DNA of 64,000 bases, taken from Fusarium oxysporum f. sp. lycopersici 4287 (taxonomy: Eukaryota; Ascomycota; Sordariomycetes; Hypocreales; Nectriaceae). Where the stretch lies: contig NC_030987.1 of assembly GCF_000149955.1 (NCBI RefSeq), positions 4,397,190 through 4,461,189 of the forward strand. The letters run 5' to 3'. The notes under the pieces were generated by a model. That model was not told where the DNA came from. It saw nothing but the letters and a program-made list of their open reading frames with translations, and did not search any database. A program made the translations under genes and the position numbers. Positions 1 to 11,925 of this stretch are shown here, piece by piece (the stretch's first letter is position 1; the number at the start of each line of letters is the position of its first letter).

Positions 1-2839
1 ACATGAGATCAAGCAAGTTGAGGTGCAATTCACTGTGGGAGATGCTATCACCGCAACTCTGGCACGATGGGAATCCGATTATGTAAAGCTGACCCTGGAT
101 GTCGAGTCCCGCGGTTGTCTTCAGAAGCGTAATGGATCCCGTGGCCCGCTTCTTACAGCTGTTCTGAACAAGATCTTCGCGGACTGCAAGGCCACGAAGC
201 CATCACTGCTGAAGGCGTCCGGCATCTGGCTTTTCTGCATCGTTCAATATTGTTCACACCTGGAAGAGGTTCAGTCAAGGCTCCGAGAGACTCAAGCTGC
301 ATTCATGAGACTTCTTAGCGCACGCGACGAGCTTGTACAAGAGACCGCCTCGCGCGGGTTGTCTCTGGTCTACGAGCGTGGCGATTCTGATCTCAAGAGC
401 GCCCTTGTCAAGGATCTGGTGTCTGCTTTCACCGGCAATAGCACCCAGCTCAAGGTGGACCAAGAAACAGAGTTGTTCGAGCCTGGTGCTCTGCCAACTG
501 GAGAGGGCAGCTCCATAACTTCATACAAGGACATTGTGAATCTGGCCAATGAAGTTGGTGATCAAAGGCTTGTTTACAAGTTCATGTCACTTGCTGCGAA
601 TGCTGCTACTTGGTCGACTCGATCTGCCTTCGGTCGATTTGGACTTAGCAACATTCTTTCAGAGTCTGAAGTTGACCCTAAGCTGTATCCCAAGCTCTAC
701 CGTTACCGATTTGACCCCAATCAAAACGTGCAGCGATCCATGGACGATATTTGGAAGGCACTTGTCAAAGACTCGGGCGCAATTCTCAGTACTCACTTTG
801 ATGCGATCTTGGATGACTTGCTCAAAAGTATCTTGGGGCGAGAGTGGCGCATGCGAGAAGCAAGCTGTGCTGCTATCTCGGAGCTCATCCAGGGCCAACC
901 ATTCAACAAGTATGAGAAGCGATATCGCGATATTTGGACATCAGCATTGAAGGTTCTTGATGATGTCAAAGGTTCTGTGCGAGAGGCTGCCTTCAAGCTT
1001 TGCAGAACTTTGTCCAACACTCTTGTTCGACAACTCGAGGAGGGAACCAGTGGATCTGCTGCTCAATCTATGATGAAAGAAGCTCTTCCCTTCCTTCTGT
1101 CTGACAAAGGTATCGAAAGTTCTGTCAAAGAAGTTCAAGCCTTTGCTGCTATTACCGTCATCGAGCTCACTAAGAAGGGTGGAAAGGCTCTCCGACCATT
1201 TATTCCGGAGATGGTGCCTCAGCTCCTTGGTTTGCTGAGCTCTATCGAGCCCGAGCAGATCAACTGGCATTACCAGAGAGCTGGCGAGGACAGCCGAGAC
1301 CAGATTGATAAGATTCGATCACAAATGGTGAACCGATCTCCAATTTCTGAGGCAATTGACAACTCACTTCGTTTTGTGGACGCGGATGTTATGGCCGAGT
1401 TGGCACCCAAACTAGAGGCTACTATCAAAACTGCTATTGGCATGCCGACCAAGATAGGATGCAGTCGTGTATTGACGACCTTATTCACACGCCATACAAA
1501 TGACATTAAAGGAGTGAGTAATAAGTTCCTCCAATTGATGGAGAAGCAAACAATGGACAAGAACGACGAGGTCAGCCAGGCGTATGCTCGAGCTACCGCA
1601 TATATGTTGAGAGCTGCCTCGGATTCGGCCAAGAACCGATTCTGTAAGAAGTTCATTGATATGTACTTCGAAGCAGAGGAGGAGTCACGTCGTCAAAAGA
1701 CTGCGGACGTGATTGTGGCACTAGCTAAGATCTCACCGGATCACTTCACTGCTCTTGAGACACAATTGCTTCCTTTCTCCTACCTGGGCTCTCATGATAC
1801 AGATGAGTATACCAGCAAAGTATTCAAGGAGGTATGGGAGCAGCACGCTGGAAGCAGTCGCACTGTTGTTCGTTACGTACCCGAGATCGTAGCACTCGTG
1901 GAGAGGTGTTTGGATACAGCACAATGGGCACTTCGACACGGTGGAGCTTTCACTGTTGCAGCTATGGTGTCTGATGTTGCAAGTGCAAGTGATGTCAGTG
2001 GCCAAATCAGCGACGCCAATCTCAACAAGATCTGGCCTGTTTTCGAAAAGACATTGGCCCTGAAGACATTCGCTGGCAAAGAGAAACTCCTTGAATCATA
2101 CCCTAAATTCGTCGAGAAGGGACACAGCTTGTGGAAGTCAGACTCGAAGATCGCGGCGCAGATGAAGAAGATTGCGCTTCGAGAAGCCAAGCGAAACAAC
2201 GACGAATACCGTGTGCACGCTTTCCGCTGTCTATGGGAGTTTGCAAAGGCTCGTGATGATCTCGATATGCTTGATGAGATTGCGGAGATCGTTACGCCGT
2301 ATCTCGAAGAGCTTAAGGGAGACGACGAGACCGAGAATGGAGATAAAATGGATATCGACTCTAAGGATCAAGTCGCGAAGGAGCAGCTTGCAGAAAAGAC
2401 GGCTTCTAATGGCTTAGAGGCTGTTGCTCGTGGACACAGCCACACTGATCTTGCCATTCTGACAAAGATCATCAATATTCTCAAACCTTTCCTTTCAAGC
2501 CCGAACTTTGCTACCATCAAGCGCCAAGTATGGTACGAGTGCGTACGCGATCTTATGAACGATGCCACACTCTCATCAACATCAGACGAAAATGCCGTGG
2601 CGCTTACTTATCTACTGAGTCTGGACGTTGACTTGGTTGACACCGGCACTGAACCACAGAGAATCATGAGGGCTAAGGCTGTTGGTGCATTGTTCAAGGC
2701 AAAGAGCAAGGGAGTATTTGGACCGACTGGGGGTCCTGACGCTGCGCAGTTGAAGACGATGGTGAGCAAAGCCCTGGAAGCCGAGAGGTCTTTGGAGGTA
2801 CAGCGGGTGCTTAGGGATATCCTCGTTGAGATGGAGTAA
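1..2839 (+). CDS. ECM29: Proteasome adaptor/scaffold Ecm29, C-terminal part (5' end outside window)
   Basis: The frame is open from the first bases of the window, with no ATG near the edge, to TAA at 2837-2839. It gives about 945 residues, roughly the C-terminal half of a family that is about 1,800-1,900 residues long. The sequence is almost wholly helical HEAT-repeat-like, and stretches such as SAFGRFGLSNIL, YRYRFDPNQNVQRSMDDIW and ILGREWRMREASCAA match the conserved core of Ecm29. Family knowledge: Ecm29 binds the 26S proteasome, tethers core to regulatory particle and takes part in quality control and stress remodelling. A short acidic linker (about 2310-2390, DDETENGDKMDIDSKD) separates two HEAT blocks. 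No intron is visible in this part. Identity is from recognition of the protein, not from a search; the partial state is simply due to the window edge. Confidence 0.93.
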   Translation, partial: HEIKQVEVQFTVGDAITATLARWESDYVKLTLDVESRGCLQKRNGSRGPLLTAVLNKIFADCKATKPSLLKASGIWLFCIVQYCSHLEEVQSRLRETQAAFMRLLSARDELVQETASRGLSLVYERGDSDLKSALVKDLVSAFTGNSTQLKVDQETELFEPGALPTGEGSSITSYKDIVNLANEVGDQRLVYKFMSLAANAATWSTRSAFGRFGLSNILSESEVDPKLYPKLYRYRFDPNQNVQRSMDDIWKALVKDSGAILSTHFDAILDDLLKSILGREWRMREASCAAISELIQGQPFNKYEKRYRDIWTSALKVLDDVKGSVREAAFKLCRTLSNTLVRQLEEGTSGSAAQSMMKEALPFLLSDKGIESSVKEVQAFAAITVIELTKKGGKALRPFIPEMVPQLLGLLSSIEPEQINWHYQRAGEDSRDQIDKIRSQMVNRSPISEAIDNSLRFVDADVMAELAPKLEATIKTAIGMPTKIGCSRVLTTLFTRHTNDIKGVSNKFLQLMEKQTMDKNDEVSQAYARATAYMLRAASDSAKNRFCKKFIDMYFEAEEESRRQKTADVIVALAKISPDHFTALETQLLPFSYLGSHDTDEYTSKVFKEVWEQHAGSSRTVVRYVPEIVALVERCLDTAQWALRHGGAFTVAAMVSDVASASDVSGQISDANLNKIWPVFEKTLALKTFAGKEKLLESYPKFVEKGHSLWKSDSKIAAQMKKIALREAKRNNDEYRVHAFRCLWEFAKARDDLDMLDEIAEIVTPYLEELKGDDETENGDKMDIDSKDQVAKEQLAEKTASNGLEAVARGHSHTDLAILTKIINILKPFLSSPNFATIKRQVWYECVRDLMNDATLSSTSDENAVALTYLLSLDVDLVDTGTEPQRIMRAKAVGALFKAKSKGVFGPTGGPDAAQLKTMVSKALEAERSLEVQRVLRDILVEME

Positions 2840-5800
2840 GAGAGGGGCAAAGCTTTGCAGAGGATTCAGCGTTTAGATCATTATCTTTTTACTAGCCTAT
2901 GGTTAAGAGATACACCAGATCATCATGAGCTTAACAGTATTATTGTGAGGGTTAGGCTGACCGCGATACATGTTTGTTCAGAAAGACCAGACATGGCATA
3001 TCACGATAAGCTCGGGCGTATTATCACAAGGCTAGACTGACTGTCATAATACGAAGGTATGCCTGTTCCTCATCTCCTGAACCCTGAGAGCTGCCCTCGC
3101 TTTCAATCTTGGCAAACATCGCAACCCCCTCAAATCTTACCTCAGCACTCATAATGCCGTACAACCAGCAAAAAAAAAAAAAAAAAAAGAAGAAAAAGGC
3201 AATTGCCCAACGTTACATAGTCCCCCCAATCAAGCCCAATCCGTCAACAAACTCGTTAAACCGAAACAAAAGCAGAATGTTCAAGCGACACAAGAAACGC
3301 GCGTGGTTTGTGACCGTTGGCTATCAAGCTCTCCGGCCGGATCGGCGTTGGGAAACGGCCGGAACCGTCGGTATTATGGAGGATCCACTGCCGAAAAATG
3401 CTTCGCCGTGTGACGGAGGCCAAAGTCGTCGACGAATGATACATACATGGTACTTTTTGTAACGTTGAGCTGGAATGCAAGGTAGGTCCTGTTTCAGTTT
3501 ATAATTGCTATGTATCAGTAAACGCGGAACAGAGCAAATGCCGAAACCATCATCATGTTGAGAGCAGTTTTATTCTATCTTGCCAAGTTGAAAAATTAGA
3601 CATCATTGGCAGAATGTGTCCAACATATTGCCGATAAAATGTGGAAAAGGACAAGGATGGCAGCGTGGCACGGAAGACTCAAGGCCCCGCAGCGATATTG
3701 GCACGCCGGCTGTCGCGAGATCGCAACGCAACCGCAGCGTAGCGCGCTGCTAGTCAGATGTGATATGATGATGCCAGTCTTGTGTCATGAACATTCAGTA
3801 ACAACTCTGCCGCTCCAAGCTACTGACCAAGAGCCAGTAAAATTTTGCGATGCTCAGATGTTTACGATTCAGTCTTGTCCAGGGCAGAGCTGCAGCACAG
3901 TTAGCGGAGAACTATTCAGGACCATCGGTTTTCTAAGCCGCAATTTGCGTCACCAGTCCAGTCCACTGCTGGGTTTCCCACGAGGGTCGCGAGGTGGGAT
4001 TGAACGATCTGCAAGTAGCAACCAGGCCCCTGGTCCCAAAATTGATGAATGCGGCTAAAGGGAGGAACCAGAAGCGTAGAAATTCGCGAAACCAATATGC
4101 ATAGGCATGCCATCTGAAGATGTTTGCAGATTTCGAGTCAGAGTCCTATGAGCTCAAGCAACGTACTGTAAGCCGTAGTCAACCTTCAATACCACCAAAG
4201 AAGAGTCTGACAGGGGATAAGGCCAGTCTGTCAATAACGACCATGATGCACTGTCTTGCAAGAGTGAAATCTTCAACCTGATTGGACAAACTAGTGCTCG
4301 CAAGTTCACCAGTCATCATCAAGGTCAAAAGATGCTTTGTCTTGTACAGTGATGCCGCATGGTGGTGTCAGAAACAATCTTTGGTGTGCAAAGGATCCAC
4401 TAGCAGCGATTCCCGGAGGCCTGGAAAAACCTCCCATTTGTCGAGCTGTTTAGTTAGCAATAATGACGGCGTGCTGTAGTGGCACGCTTTCAGTACAGAT
4501 GGTTCCATGAGGTGACCTCGGCACGAAGTTGTTTCAATACAGTGCTATGATTCACGATACGCAAATCAAAATATTGCCTGATTTACGAGACAACTTTGCT
4601 GTTCTGGCATCTACTCCCGAGATAAGGGCAACGCCCGCCATTACGAAGATGGCTCAACCCTGGTGCGGTCTAGAAGGGCTTTCCTGTCTTGGCGCGAGAG
4701 GAGACCGAGATCTTGCTTAGAACAGGGCATTTCGACATGGGTTTTGGAGTGCGCCACACTTTAGGTTTGAGTTAACACTTCTCAGGGAGAGTTTGTTACC
4801 CAGGGATAGATAGCCTCAATTCTGAGGTCCATGCATAAGCGGCATGCAATTGAGTTGGAAGGCTTTGAGGGTCCTGTTTTGTTACTGGAAAGTCAACAGT
4901 CATGAGCACTCGATTGTGCGAAGGCGACGTTGAAGTGGCCAGCTATTGAGTCTGGTTGTGATATCTCGAAATGACCTGATGCTCGAGGAACGGGCGTTGT
5001 CTGATGATGCCGCCCTATCTGTTGTCAAAAGCAAAGATGCCTGAACAAGATCAAGTTGCGGTTGCTCACGCTCAGGTCTTCTGCCCACGAATGGATAAAA
5101 GTTCTAAGGCCTTGTGGCATGGGTTGTCTCGGCGTTGCTATTCTGAGCTCGCCTGTAGCACGTCGCTATGACGAGCATTCGACACCGAGCCTTGCAAATG
5201 ATGCAAGCAACGGATTCTGGGGTTACTTGTCGCGATAGCAATCTTAAACCCTAGGGCTGGTGATCACCATACCATGGCCGGAGATATTCAGATAAATGAG
5301 ATGTTGAAACATTGTCGCTGATCTGAGTGAACCATGCATTCGTGAATTGCTCGCGCTTCATCCGCAACAAGAAGTTGTAATGCTTTTGCGCGGTGAAACC
5401 AACAAGCGAGGCCCTGGGCTCTCCCTTCATTCCATTTTCACGCTTGTTCAACCTCAGTTGACAGGCCATTTACATGAATTCAGTGCCATGCTCAATTGCC
5501 CCCAGCATTTCCATCCAACGAACAACACGATGATCAACAATGATCTTTTCACCTTCCCTGCACTCAGCTCTCCGTTGGTCGTCTATCGCCGGCTGTCCTT
5601 ACAGTGCAGCTTGATAGATCGGGCTACTTTCCAGGCCATCGACCCTCATGCCCTATGATTTCATGATCCACTTCGGCAGGGCTGTTTTCACAGGGGTTGT
5701 GTTCGTTCATCTCGCAAGCTCCGTCCTGCTTCCAGCGCCCAGCGCTCAGAGTCCACTGTTCACTGTCCAGCTTCCAGTCCAAACGGTGCCCAGCTGTGTC

Positions 5801-6130
5801 GCTTTAGGCACTAGGCACTGAGATAGCGCCACGCCAGCCGTCAAGGGTAGCCCTGGTTGCGGAGAGCCACACAATGCTTTTCAGCACGACAGGTACCCAA
5901 GCCCAAACATGGCTGAGTTTGCTCGTCCCAAAAGTACGTATCCAGCTCAAGCGAAACAACAAGGGCCCCAAACAATGCCATTACAGCCTCGAGTTTTCGA
6001 GTAGAAGGCTCGAGCTCGAGCTTTGCATTGTTTCGAACCACTTTGACCATCGCCATCACCGTAGCTAGTCCAGTGATTGTATGCATCACAATGATCGCGA
6101 AGTTGCCGAACTAAATTGTCGATACTGTGT
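2840..6130. other. Gene-free region downstream of ECM29
   Basis: About 3.3 kb with no convincing coding sequence on either strand; the open frames are short and lack domains or sensible splice partners. It contains a 19-base A run at 3170-3188 followed by purine-rich sequence. A tRNA-like stretch near 3985-4010 fails to fold (see rejected items). It probably holds the ECM29 3' UTR and upstream regulatory DNA of the next gene; non-coding RNA cannot be excluded. Confidence 0.6.
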
Positions 6131-9100
6131 GTAAGAGCAGCTAGGGCAAGGCCCACAGGTTTTGTCCTTGTCCTTCTCGTTCTCCTCCCTTCCATCCCTT
6201 CCAGTCTCTCCACATCGCGACACACATTTTCTCAAGCCACACCCACCTTTACTGGCTCCCACCACTTCGTAGTGAGTCTCTTCTGGGCTCTTGACTCCCA
6301 ATAGAAATGTAATTCGATGTTGTGCGTCTGCTTCTCCAAAAGCCCTCTTCCCGGCCTCTTCCCCTCCTCTGTTAAGATGTTGTTGAGACCTTTCATCCCC
6401 CCATCTTAAACTTCTTGCGTAAACTTATCTTCTTCTAAAGCAACCGCTTGATCGTCTTCTCGTCTCTGTCCCTTGTGCAATCGTCTTGAACGCTTTGTTG
6501 TGTTACGGAGTGTCCGTTACTGCGCCTGCTTGCCCAGGTCCACGCTACCGTTACCATCATCTCATCTGAATTTCGTGCACCTGCAGCCGCTCCGTCACTC
6601 GCCCAGTGACTTAACAGCGTCATTCGTCCATTGGGCTGTTTCAGTACCACCCTTAGCAAGCCCGCACCAAGATCCAAGATCCCCTTGTCAGCGGATACGG
6701 CAGCCCACACCCCCTGGTCGACAATTATCCCCTACCGGTACCCTCGTCCCCGCGTGCCCCCGATTGTTCCCAAGACCAAGGCCCAAACAAGGCAAGGTTA
6801 AGAAAAAAAAGCTCGTCTTTTTTCTCTCTGTCTCCCGCATTACGACTCATCCCACGACTCTCTTTCTTGTTTCCCCTCATCCATCTTTGTACTCATCACG
6901 GTTTTCACGGCTCTTCCCTTGCGCGTGTTTCGGAAATTGGCTGTGACAGTTACTGTTGTTTTTGTTGGCGCCTAAAAGTAAGTTTGCTTTCTTTCATTCC
7001 CTTGTTGCTTGTCGATTCCTTGCACATCTGTTGGTATTCGTGGTTGGTGGAGGGAGGTTTGTGGGATTGGGTCGGATATCAGCTTCAACGACGCTTCATA
7101 CGCATTGCGCCCACCACCATCGACAATTTTCTACTTGAGAACATGACCAGCTCCATGGATCTTCGAATGTGCTTTGGTTCGAAGATTCCATACTATATTC
7201 GACTTTTGAGCAACACTCGGTTCCTCCCGTCGCATCTGTTCATCCGTTCCGATCATCCGCGAAGCGACCATATCGATAAGCAGCACCGAAGAAGTCAGCA
7301 GCGCAACGAGTCTCCTTGCCGACTTCTGAAACGATACCTGCAATGCGTCACATACCAAGCCTTCGATACCTGACAATCGAGTGTCGACCGTCTACCGACT
7401 TCATATGCTCAGTTACGCCAGCTCTTGGTGACTAAGGCGCAACGCTATTGTCATTTCGAACAACTCCCCCGTCACTACCGGAAATAGGGATGCTGAAATC
7501 CTGGAACTTTCGAAGAACGCACGACGCTGAAGGGAGAGGATCTTAAGGGCTGCCGAGTCTTTTGGAACCAAGACCATGAATGGAAAGACCTGTATCATGT
7601 TGGCACTTCTCGTCTGAGGACTGCTCTCCCGATATACTGCGACCAGGCATCACGAATAACTTACCCGCGGACGGTCCTCCATTAGCAACTGAAGCGTTCG
7701 TTGAAGCGGTGTCTGGCCTGCATCAAACTCATCGACCTATAAGGATGGACGAACCTGCACCTGGAATTTGGAGATTTCCAACCCAGCCTGGGGAACGTCA
7801 CAGATGTTAGGACCAGTTCGACACTTCCAATCATAGCTTCCGGGACCAACATGGATATTGGCAATTGGGGAGACCAGCAGAAGACTAACAAAGGCATAGG
7901 TTCAGCTCATTTCGGGAACGTTTGCAGCTACCTTACTACATTCCTTTGGAATCTTTGGTAAAGCACCTTACCCCGCGTGAGAACGACGATTTGGCGTTTC
8001 GCATCTCCATCACTCTCCTCAGAAGCATTTCATTGCTTGTACCGGCGTGACGGCGTCTTAGAGACTTGATTCGCATCTGTACGAATACTTTTCGGAGTCC
8101 AATTCTCGGTTATCAGATTCATATTCTTTAAGGATTAGACTCGGCGTGAAGGTAAGAGGATTCAATCCGGCTCTGCAGAATTGCGCCACTCACATCAGTC
8201 TCGCAGGTCTTGCGATCCAAAAATAGCGACTTCGTTGTGCTTTCGGTACTCGATTCTCTGACGGTACGTTCTGCAAATTCCCCCGATGTTGCCACTCGCT
8301 GCCTTTTGTGACTGGTTTGTCTGAGCACGTGGACTTGTCTCGCAAACCTTGTCATGTTGGTGAACGGTCTTGATGAATATCTATGTGTCCTTTTGCAAGC
8401 AAGATTTTCGAGAAGAGAAAAATTCCCCCTCGAGAGGAACTTGTTCGTGCTCGTTGTTTGGTTGAGGAGGCAGGAGCCGCATGGACGAGCCACTGTTGCC
8501 TGAGCTTCAACCTTCACCTTCACCTTCCCACGTGCAGGCGCACCACATCGCATAATTTCTTGACTTTGCATCAAACCTTTCGCTTCTTCACGCTCCTTCG
8601 AGACCCTCGACAGCGTTGCTAATATCTGCTGATAGCTCTTCTACGACTTTTTTTACGACGTGTACGAGTTTACTACCCACGGTAAGTTGCTCTATCGCGA
8701 TGATTTCCCTCTCAAAAGCCACCCGCCTTTGGACGCTCAGCCCCTACGAAGGTCACGGAAGCGCATCATTTGATGCGCCTCGGAAGCCTATCGCTCGGTC
8801 ACAAACCACTCAGGCCATTGTTCGGTTTGCAGAGCTAGAGTTCATGAGATGGAACCCAAAGGATCCACCTGGTTCAAGAGCCTCGGACCTATGATTCACT
8901 CTCCTAAGCCCCGGAATCCTGACTCGGAACAATACTGGCTACACCTGGAGCGTTCGTCCCTGTTTGTTCGGCCCGGCGCTTCTGATTCGATGTGGATTGT
9001 ATTATTTGCTGCGGGCTGATCGAGGCGGCATCCTCTCTTTTTCCCCACATTATATGCATTTCTTTTTTGTCACAGCACAACTTTCATCTCTGCCAGTGCT

Positions 9101-9332
9101 TTCGCATTGGCGCTCGCTCAAATCAATTTGCTGACACACGAATAGTCTTCTTTTATTGTTGCTCTGCTCTGTAAAGCCCTGCAACATCTTGCTTTTTCCT
9201 TGAACATATAAAGCTCGTGCTTGGTTCTTGACTCTGGTTCGTTCTCCCCACAGATCTCCTCCTTTCTTCCTCCTCTTTTGCGAATTTGCGCTTGGCTGTA
9301 CTTCCTTCGCTTGTGCTCGTTCATATTCATCC
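6131..9332 (+). promoter_or_regulatory. Pyrimidine-rich promoter and probable long 5' leader of the RRM gene
   Basis: From about 6150 to 9330 the plus strand is strikingly rich in C and T with many TTC/CTT blocks, for example 6170-6220, 6340-6380 and 6830-6950. This is typical of fungal promoters and 5' UTRs. Good splice donors occur inside it (GTAAGT at 6977 and at 8682) with plausible acceptors further on, for example CACAG at 9250-9254, so the leader may contain introns. No long frame leads into the ATG at 9333. The transcription start and leader introns are inferred and need transcript data. Confidence 0.45.
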
Positions 9333-10728
9333 ATGGTGTTAACTCCTGCAAAGCGCATTATGGATTTCGCCGGTGTCCCTCCCAATAACGCAGCTCCTGC
9401 TGGCCCAATGTCTTTTCCCAACGGTACTCCTCCCGCTCCTGACATGGGCTCTGCCCCTCCTCCCGGTTCTGGTCCTGATTCTCCCAAGACCACTCTTTGG
9501 TAAGTAGTAGCTGTCTGTCATGGCACAAGCGAGTGCTGACTAGTGTAGGATGGGAGAGCTCGAGCCTTGGATGGATGAGAACTTCATCAAGGGTGTCTTT
9601 ATGTCTGCGGCCCATGAAACTGTCAATGTTAAGGTCATCCGCGACAAGAACTCTGGTAATGCTGGGTACTGCTTTGTTGAATTCCAGTCCCCTGAAGCCG
9701 CTACCAACGCCCTCGGCATGAACGGAAAGCCAGTTCCTAACAGCCAGCGCTCCTTCAAGCTTAACTGGGCTTCTGGTGGTGGTCTCGTTGACCGACGGTA
9801 TGTGCTCTCTTCAAACGCTAAGAGGAATTATTAGTAACATGCTTCAGGGATGATCGTGGCCCCGAGTACAGCATTTTCGTTGGCGACCTTGGCCCCGAGG
9901 TCAACGAGTACGTCCTGGTTTCTCTCTTCCAGGCTCGATTCCCTTCTTGCAAGTCTGCCAAGATCATGACCGACGCCATGTCTGGCCAGAGCCGTGGCTA
10001 TGGTTTCGTTCGCTTCTCCGACGAGAACGACCAGCAGCGTGCTCTTGTTGAGATGCAGGGTGTCTACTGCGGCAACCGACCCATGCGTATCTCTACTGCT
10101 ACCCCCAAGAACCGTGGTAACCACGGCTTTGGTGGTCAAGGACACCACAACGGCGGTCCCATGATGGGCGGTATGCCTCAGCAGCAGATGTGGAATGGAG
10201 GTGGCATGCAGGGCTTCGGCTATGGTGGTTTTAACCCTGCCACTCAGATGAACCAGTTCACTGACCCCAACAACACCACCGTCTTTGTTGGTGGCCTTTC
10301 TGGCTACGTCACCGAGGACGAGCTCCGATCCTTCTTCCAGGGCTTCGGTGAGATCACCTATGTCAAGATCCCTCCTGGCAAGGGCTGCGGCTTCGTTCAG
10401 TTCGTCCACCGCCACGCTGCCGAGATGGCCATCAACCAGATGCAGGGCTACCCCATTGGTAACTCTCGCGTGCGCCTCAGCTGGGGACGTTCTCAAAACA
10501 ACTCTGGCGTTGGCACTCCCTACCGCCCCGCCCCTCCTCCCCCTCACTACATGGGCATGCCCAGCCACGGCGGACCTGGCAACTATGGCCCTCAGCACTT
10601 TGGCGGCCCTGCTCCCGGTCCCCAAGGCCCTCCTGGCCCTCCTGGACCCCCCGGACCTGGCGGTCCTCCTCAGGTAAGCGTGACTAATCCAATTGACCTC
10701 CATGTACTGACATATTTAGGAGTTCTAA
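9333..10728 (+). CDS. Three-RRM RNA-binding protein of the Csx1/Nam8/Ngr1 type
   Basis: Model: join(9333..9499, 9549..9797, 9848..10673, 10720..10728), 416 aa. Introns start GTAAGT, GTATGT and GTAAGC. Joining the exons restores LWMGELEPWMDE, the classic start of RRM1 in this family. RRM1 spans about residues 54-138 (RNP2 LWMGEL, RNP1 NAGYCFVEF), RRM2 about 144-222 (IFVGDL, RGYGFVRF) and RRM3 about 283-355 (VFVGGL, KGCGFVQF). A Gly/Met/Gln-rich linker precedes RRM3, and the C-terminus is Pro/Gly-rich with PPGPPG repeats. Family knowledge: these proteins control mRNA stability or splicing; S. pombe Csx1 stabilises stress mRNAs. The last intron has two possible acceptors (10719 and 10740), giving either two extra residues or an immediate stop; I chose the first. 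The start is the first in-frame ATG. Confidence 0.9.
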
Positions 10729-11925
10729 CTCCATTTGCAGTAATTTGACCACGAACTCGTTGACGAAGGGGCTTTTATACGACCAATCCCCGGCACTTAT
10801 ATTTCCTTGGGCTCAGTTATCTTGCCTTATCATGAGCTATCGCGTAGCAGTTGTATCTGCTTTTCGGCAGTTTACGAGTGATACCCAACCCTGATTTCGA
10901 TTTGGGTTCATGACTTTAAGTTTTATGGCAGCTCAGGATTTCAACACAACACCACGCTCACTCCATTTCCTTGGGTCTGAATCATGATTGGCGTTGGAGA
11001 TCTTTGGTCCCCCGGTGGATTGTCATCAATTCAATTCATTTAAGCTACTTGCCTGTACCCTCTGCGTTTACTTTAGTCACTCACTGCTTTTTCCTTTTTT
11101 GCTTTTGACTGTCTGTCACTGTCTTTAACCATGGATGTTCAAGTCGCTTTAGCGTGATGATCACACGTCGTCTCTGCAAAGCTCTGCCCACTGTTTCCTT
11201 CCAAATCTTTTCTCGTAGTCAGACCAAGCCTTTATACTTGGTGGGATTTGGCTTTGCGCATTTCTTTAGCTTCTTATAGGAGGATTGGCTGCACAGCGAC
11301 TCTGTTTGGCATCGCCCTGGGGCTCATGCAAGCATCGGAAGCTTGCTCGGCGCGTAGGTTTCACGGTTTAGCACGGTATACCTGGTGTGCTTGGGGGGAA
11401 TCTGGGGTGCAAAAAAAAAAGCGGTTAGGAAAAGAATGGTCTTGGCTACGAGTGTTGTTTCTGATGAGGCGATGGGGAGTTTGGCCCGCGGTTTTGGGAG
11501 TCAGTATTATTCGAAACAGACCGATCATTGAACTGATGAAGGCAAACTGGCTCGCGTGACCATGGCATGTCGACACGTATGAATCCCCTCTTCTGACAGC
11601 TCAGCTCTAGAGGTACAGCACAGCAAACTAGCTTCACATCTCCGCATCTGGAGACCTCCACATAATGGAGAGGCTGACGTAATTTAAAGCCAAGATATTT
11701 AGGGTTCGAGTCTGATTGCTGCTGTCATTGGGCGTAGAAGCCGTGGAAGCTCCTCGTACGTAGCTAGTGCTGTGTTTAAGCTGCAGCATGATATCTTCAT
11801 GACCTTTGAGTGGAACTTTATTTCGAAGTACTTTAAGTCCAGCACCTCCTCCTTCAAACTTAACCTAAAGATTATCCCCTCATTTGACAATACTATTAAA
11901 CATTGACGATATCATCAAAACAATC
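10729..11925. other. Intergenic region, 3' UTR and TatD promoter
   Basis: About 1.2 kb, T-rich after the stop of the RRM gene, consistent with a long 3' UTR. Open frames near 11248-11660 have no domain or codon signal and cross an A tract at 11410-11419. Nothing else recognised. Confidence 0.6.

Noticed and set aside
3109..3462. 117-aa frame with a Lys run
   Set aside because: The Lys run is only the poly(A) tract at 3170-3188 being translated; no domain or codon support.
3985..4030. tRNA-like string (GTGGGATTGAACGATCT) on the minus strand
   Set aside because: The flanking bases do not pair into a T stem, and no anticodon or acceptor stem is found around it.
9831..10703. Long 290-aa minus-strand frame opposite the RRM gene
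   Set aside because: It is the mirror of a GC-rich coding exon; the plus strand has three RRMs and correct introns.
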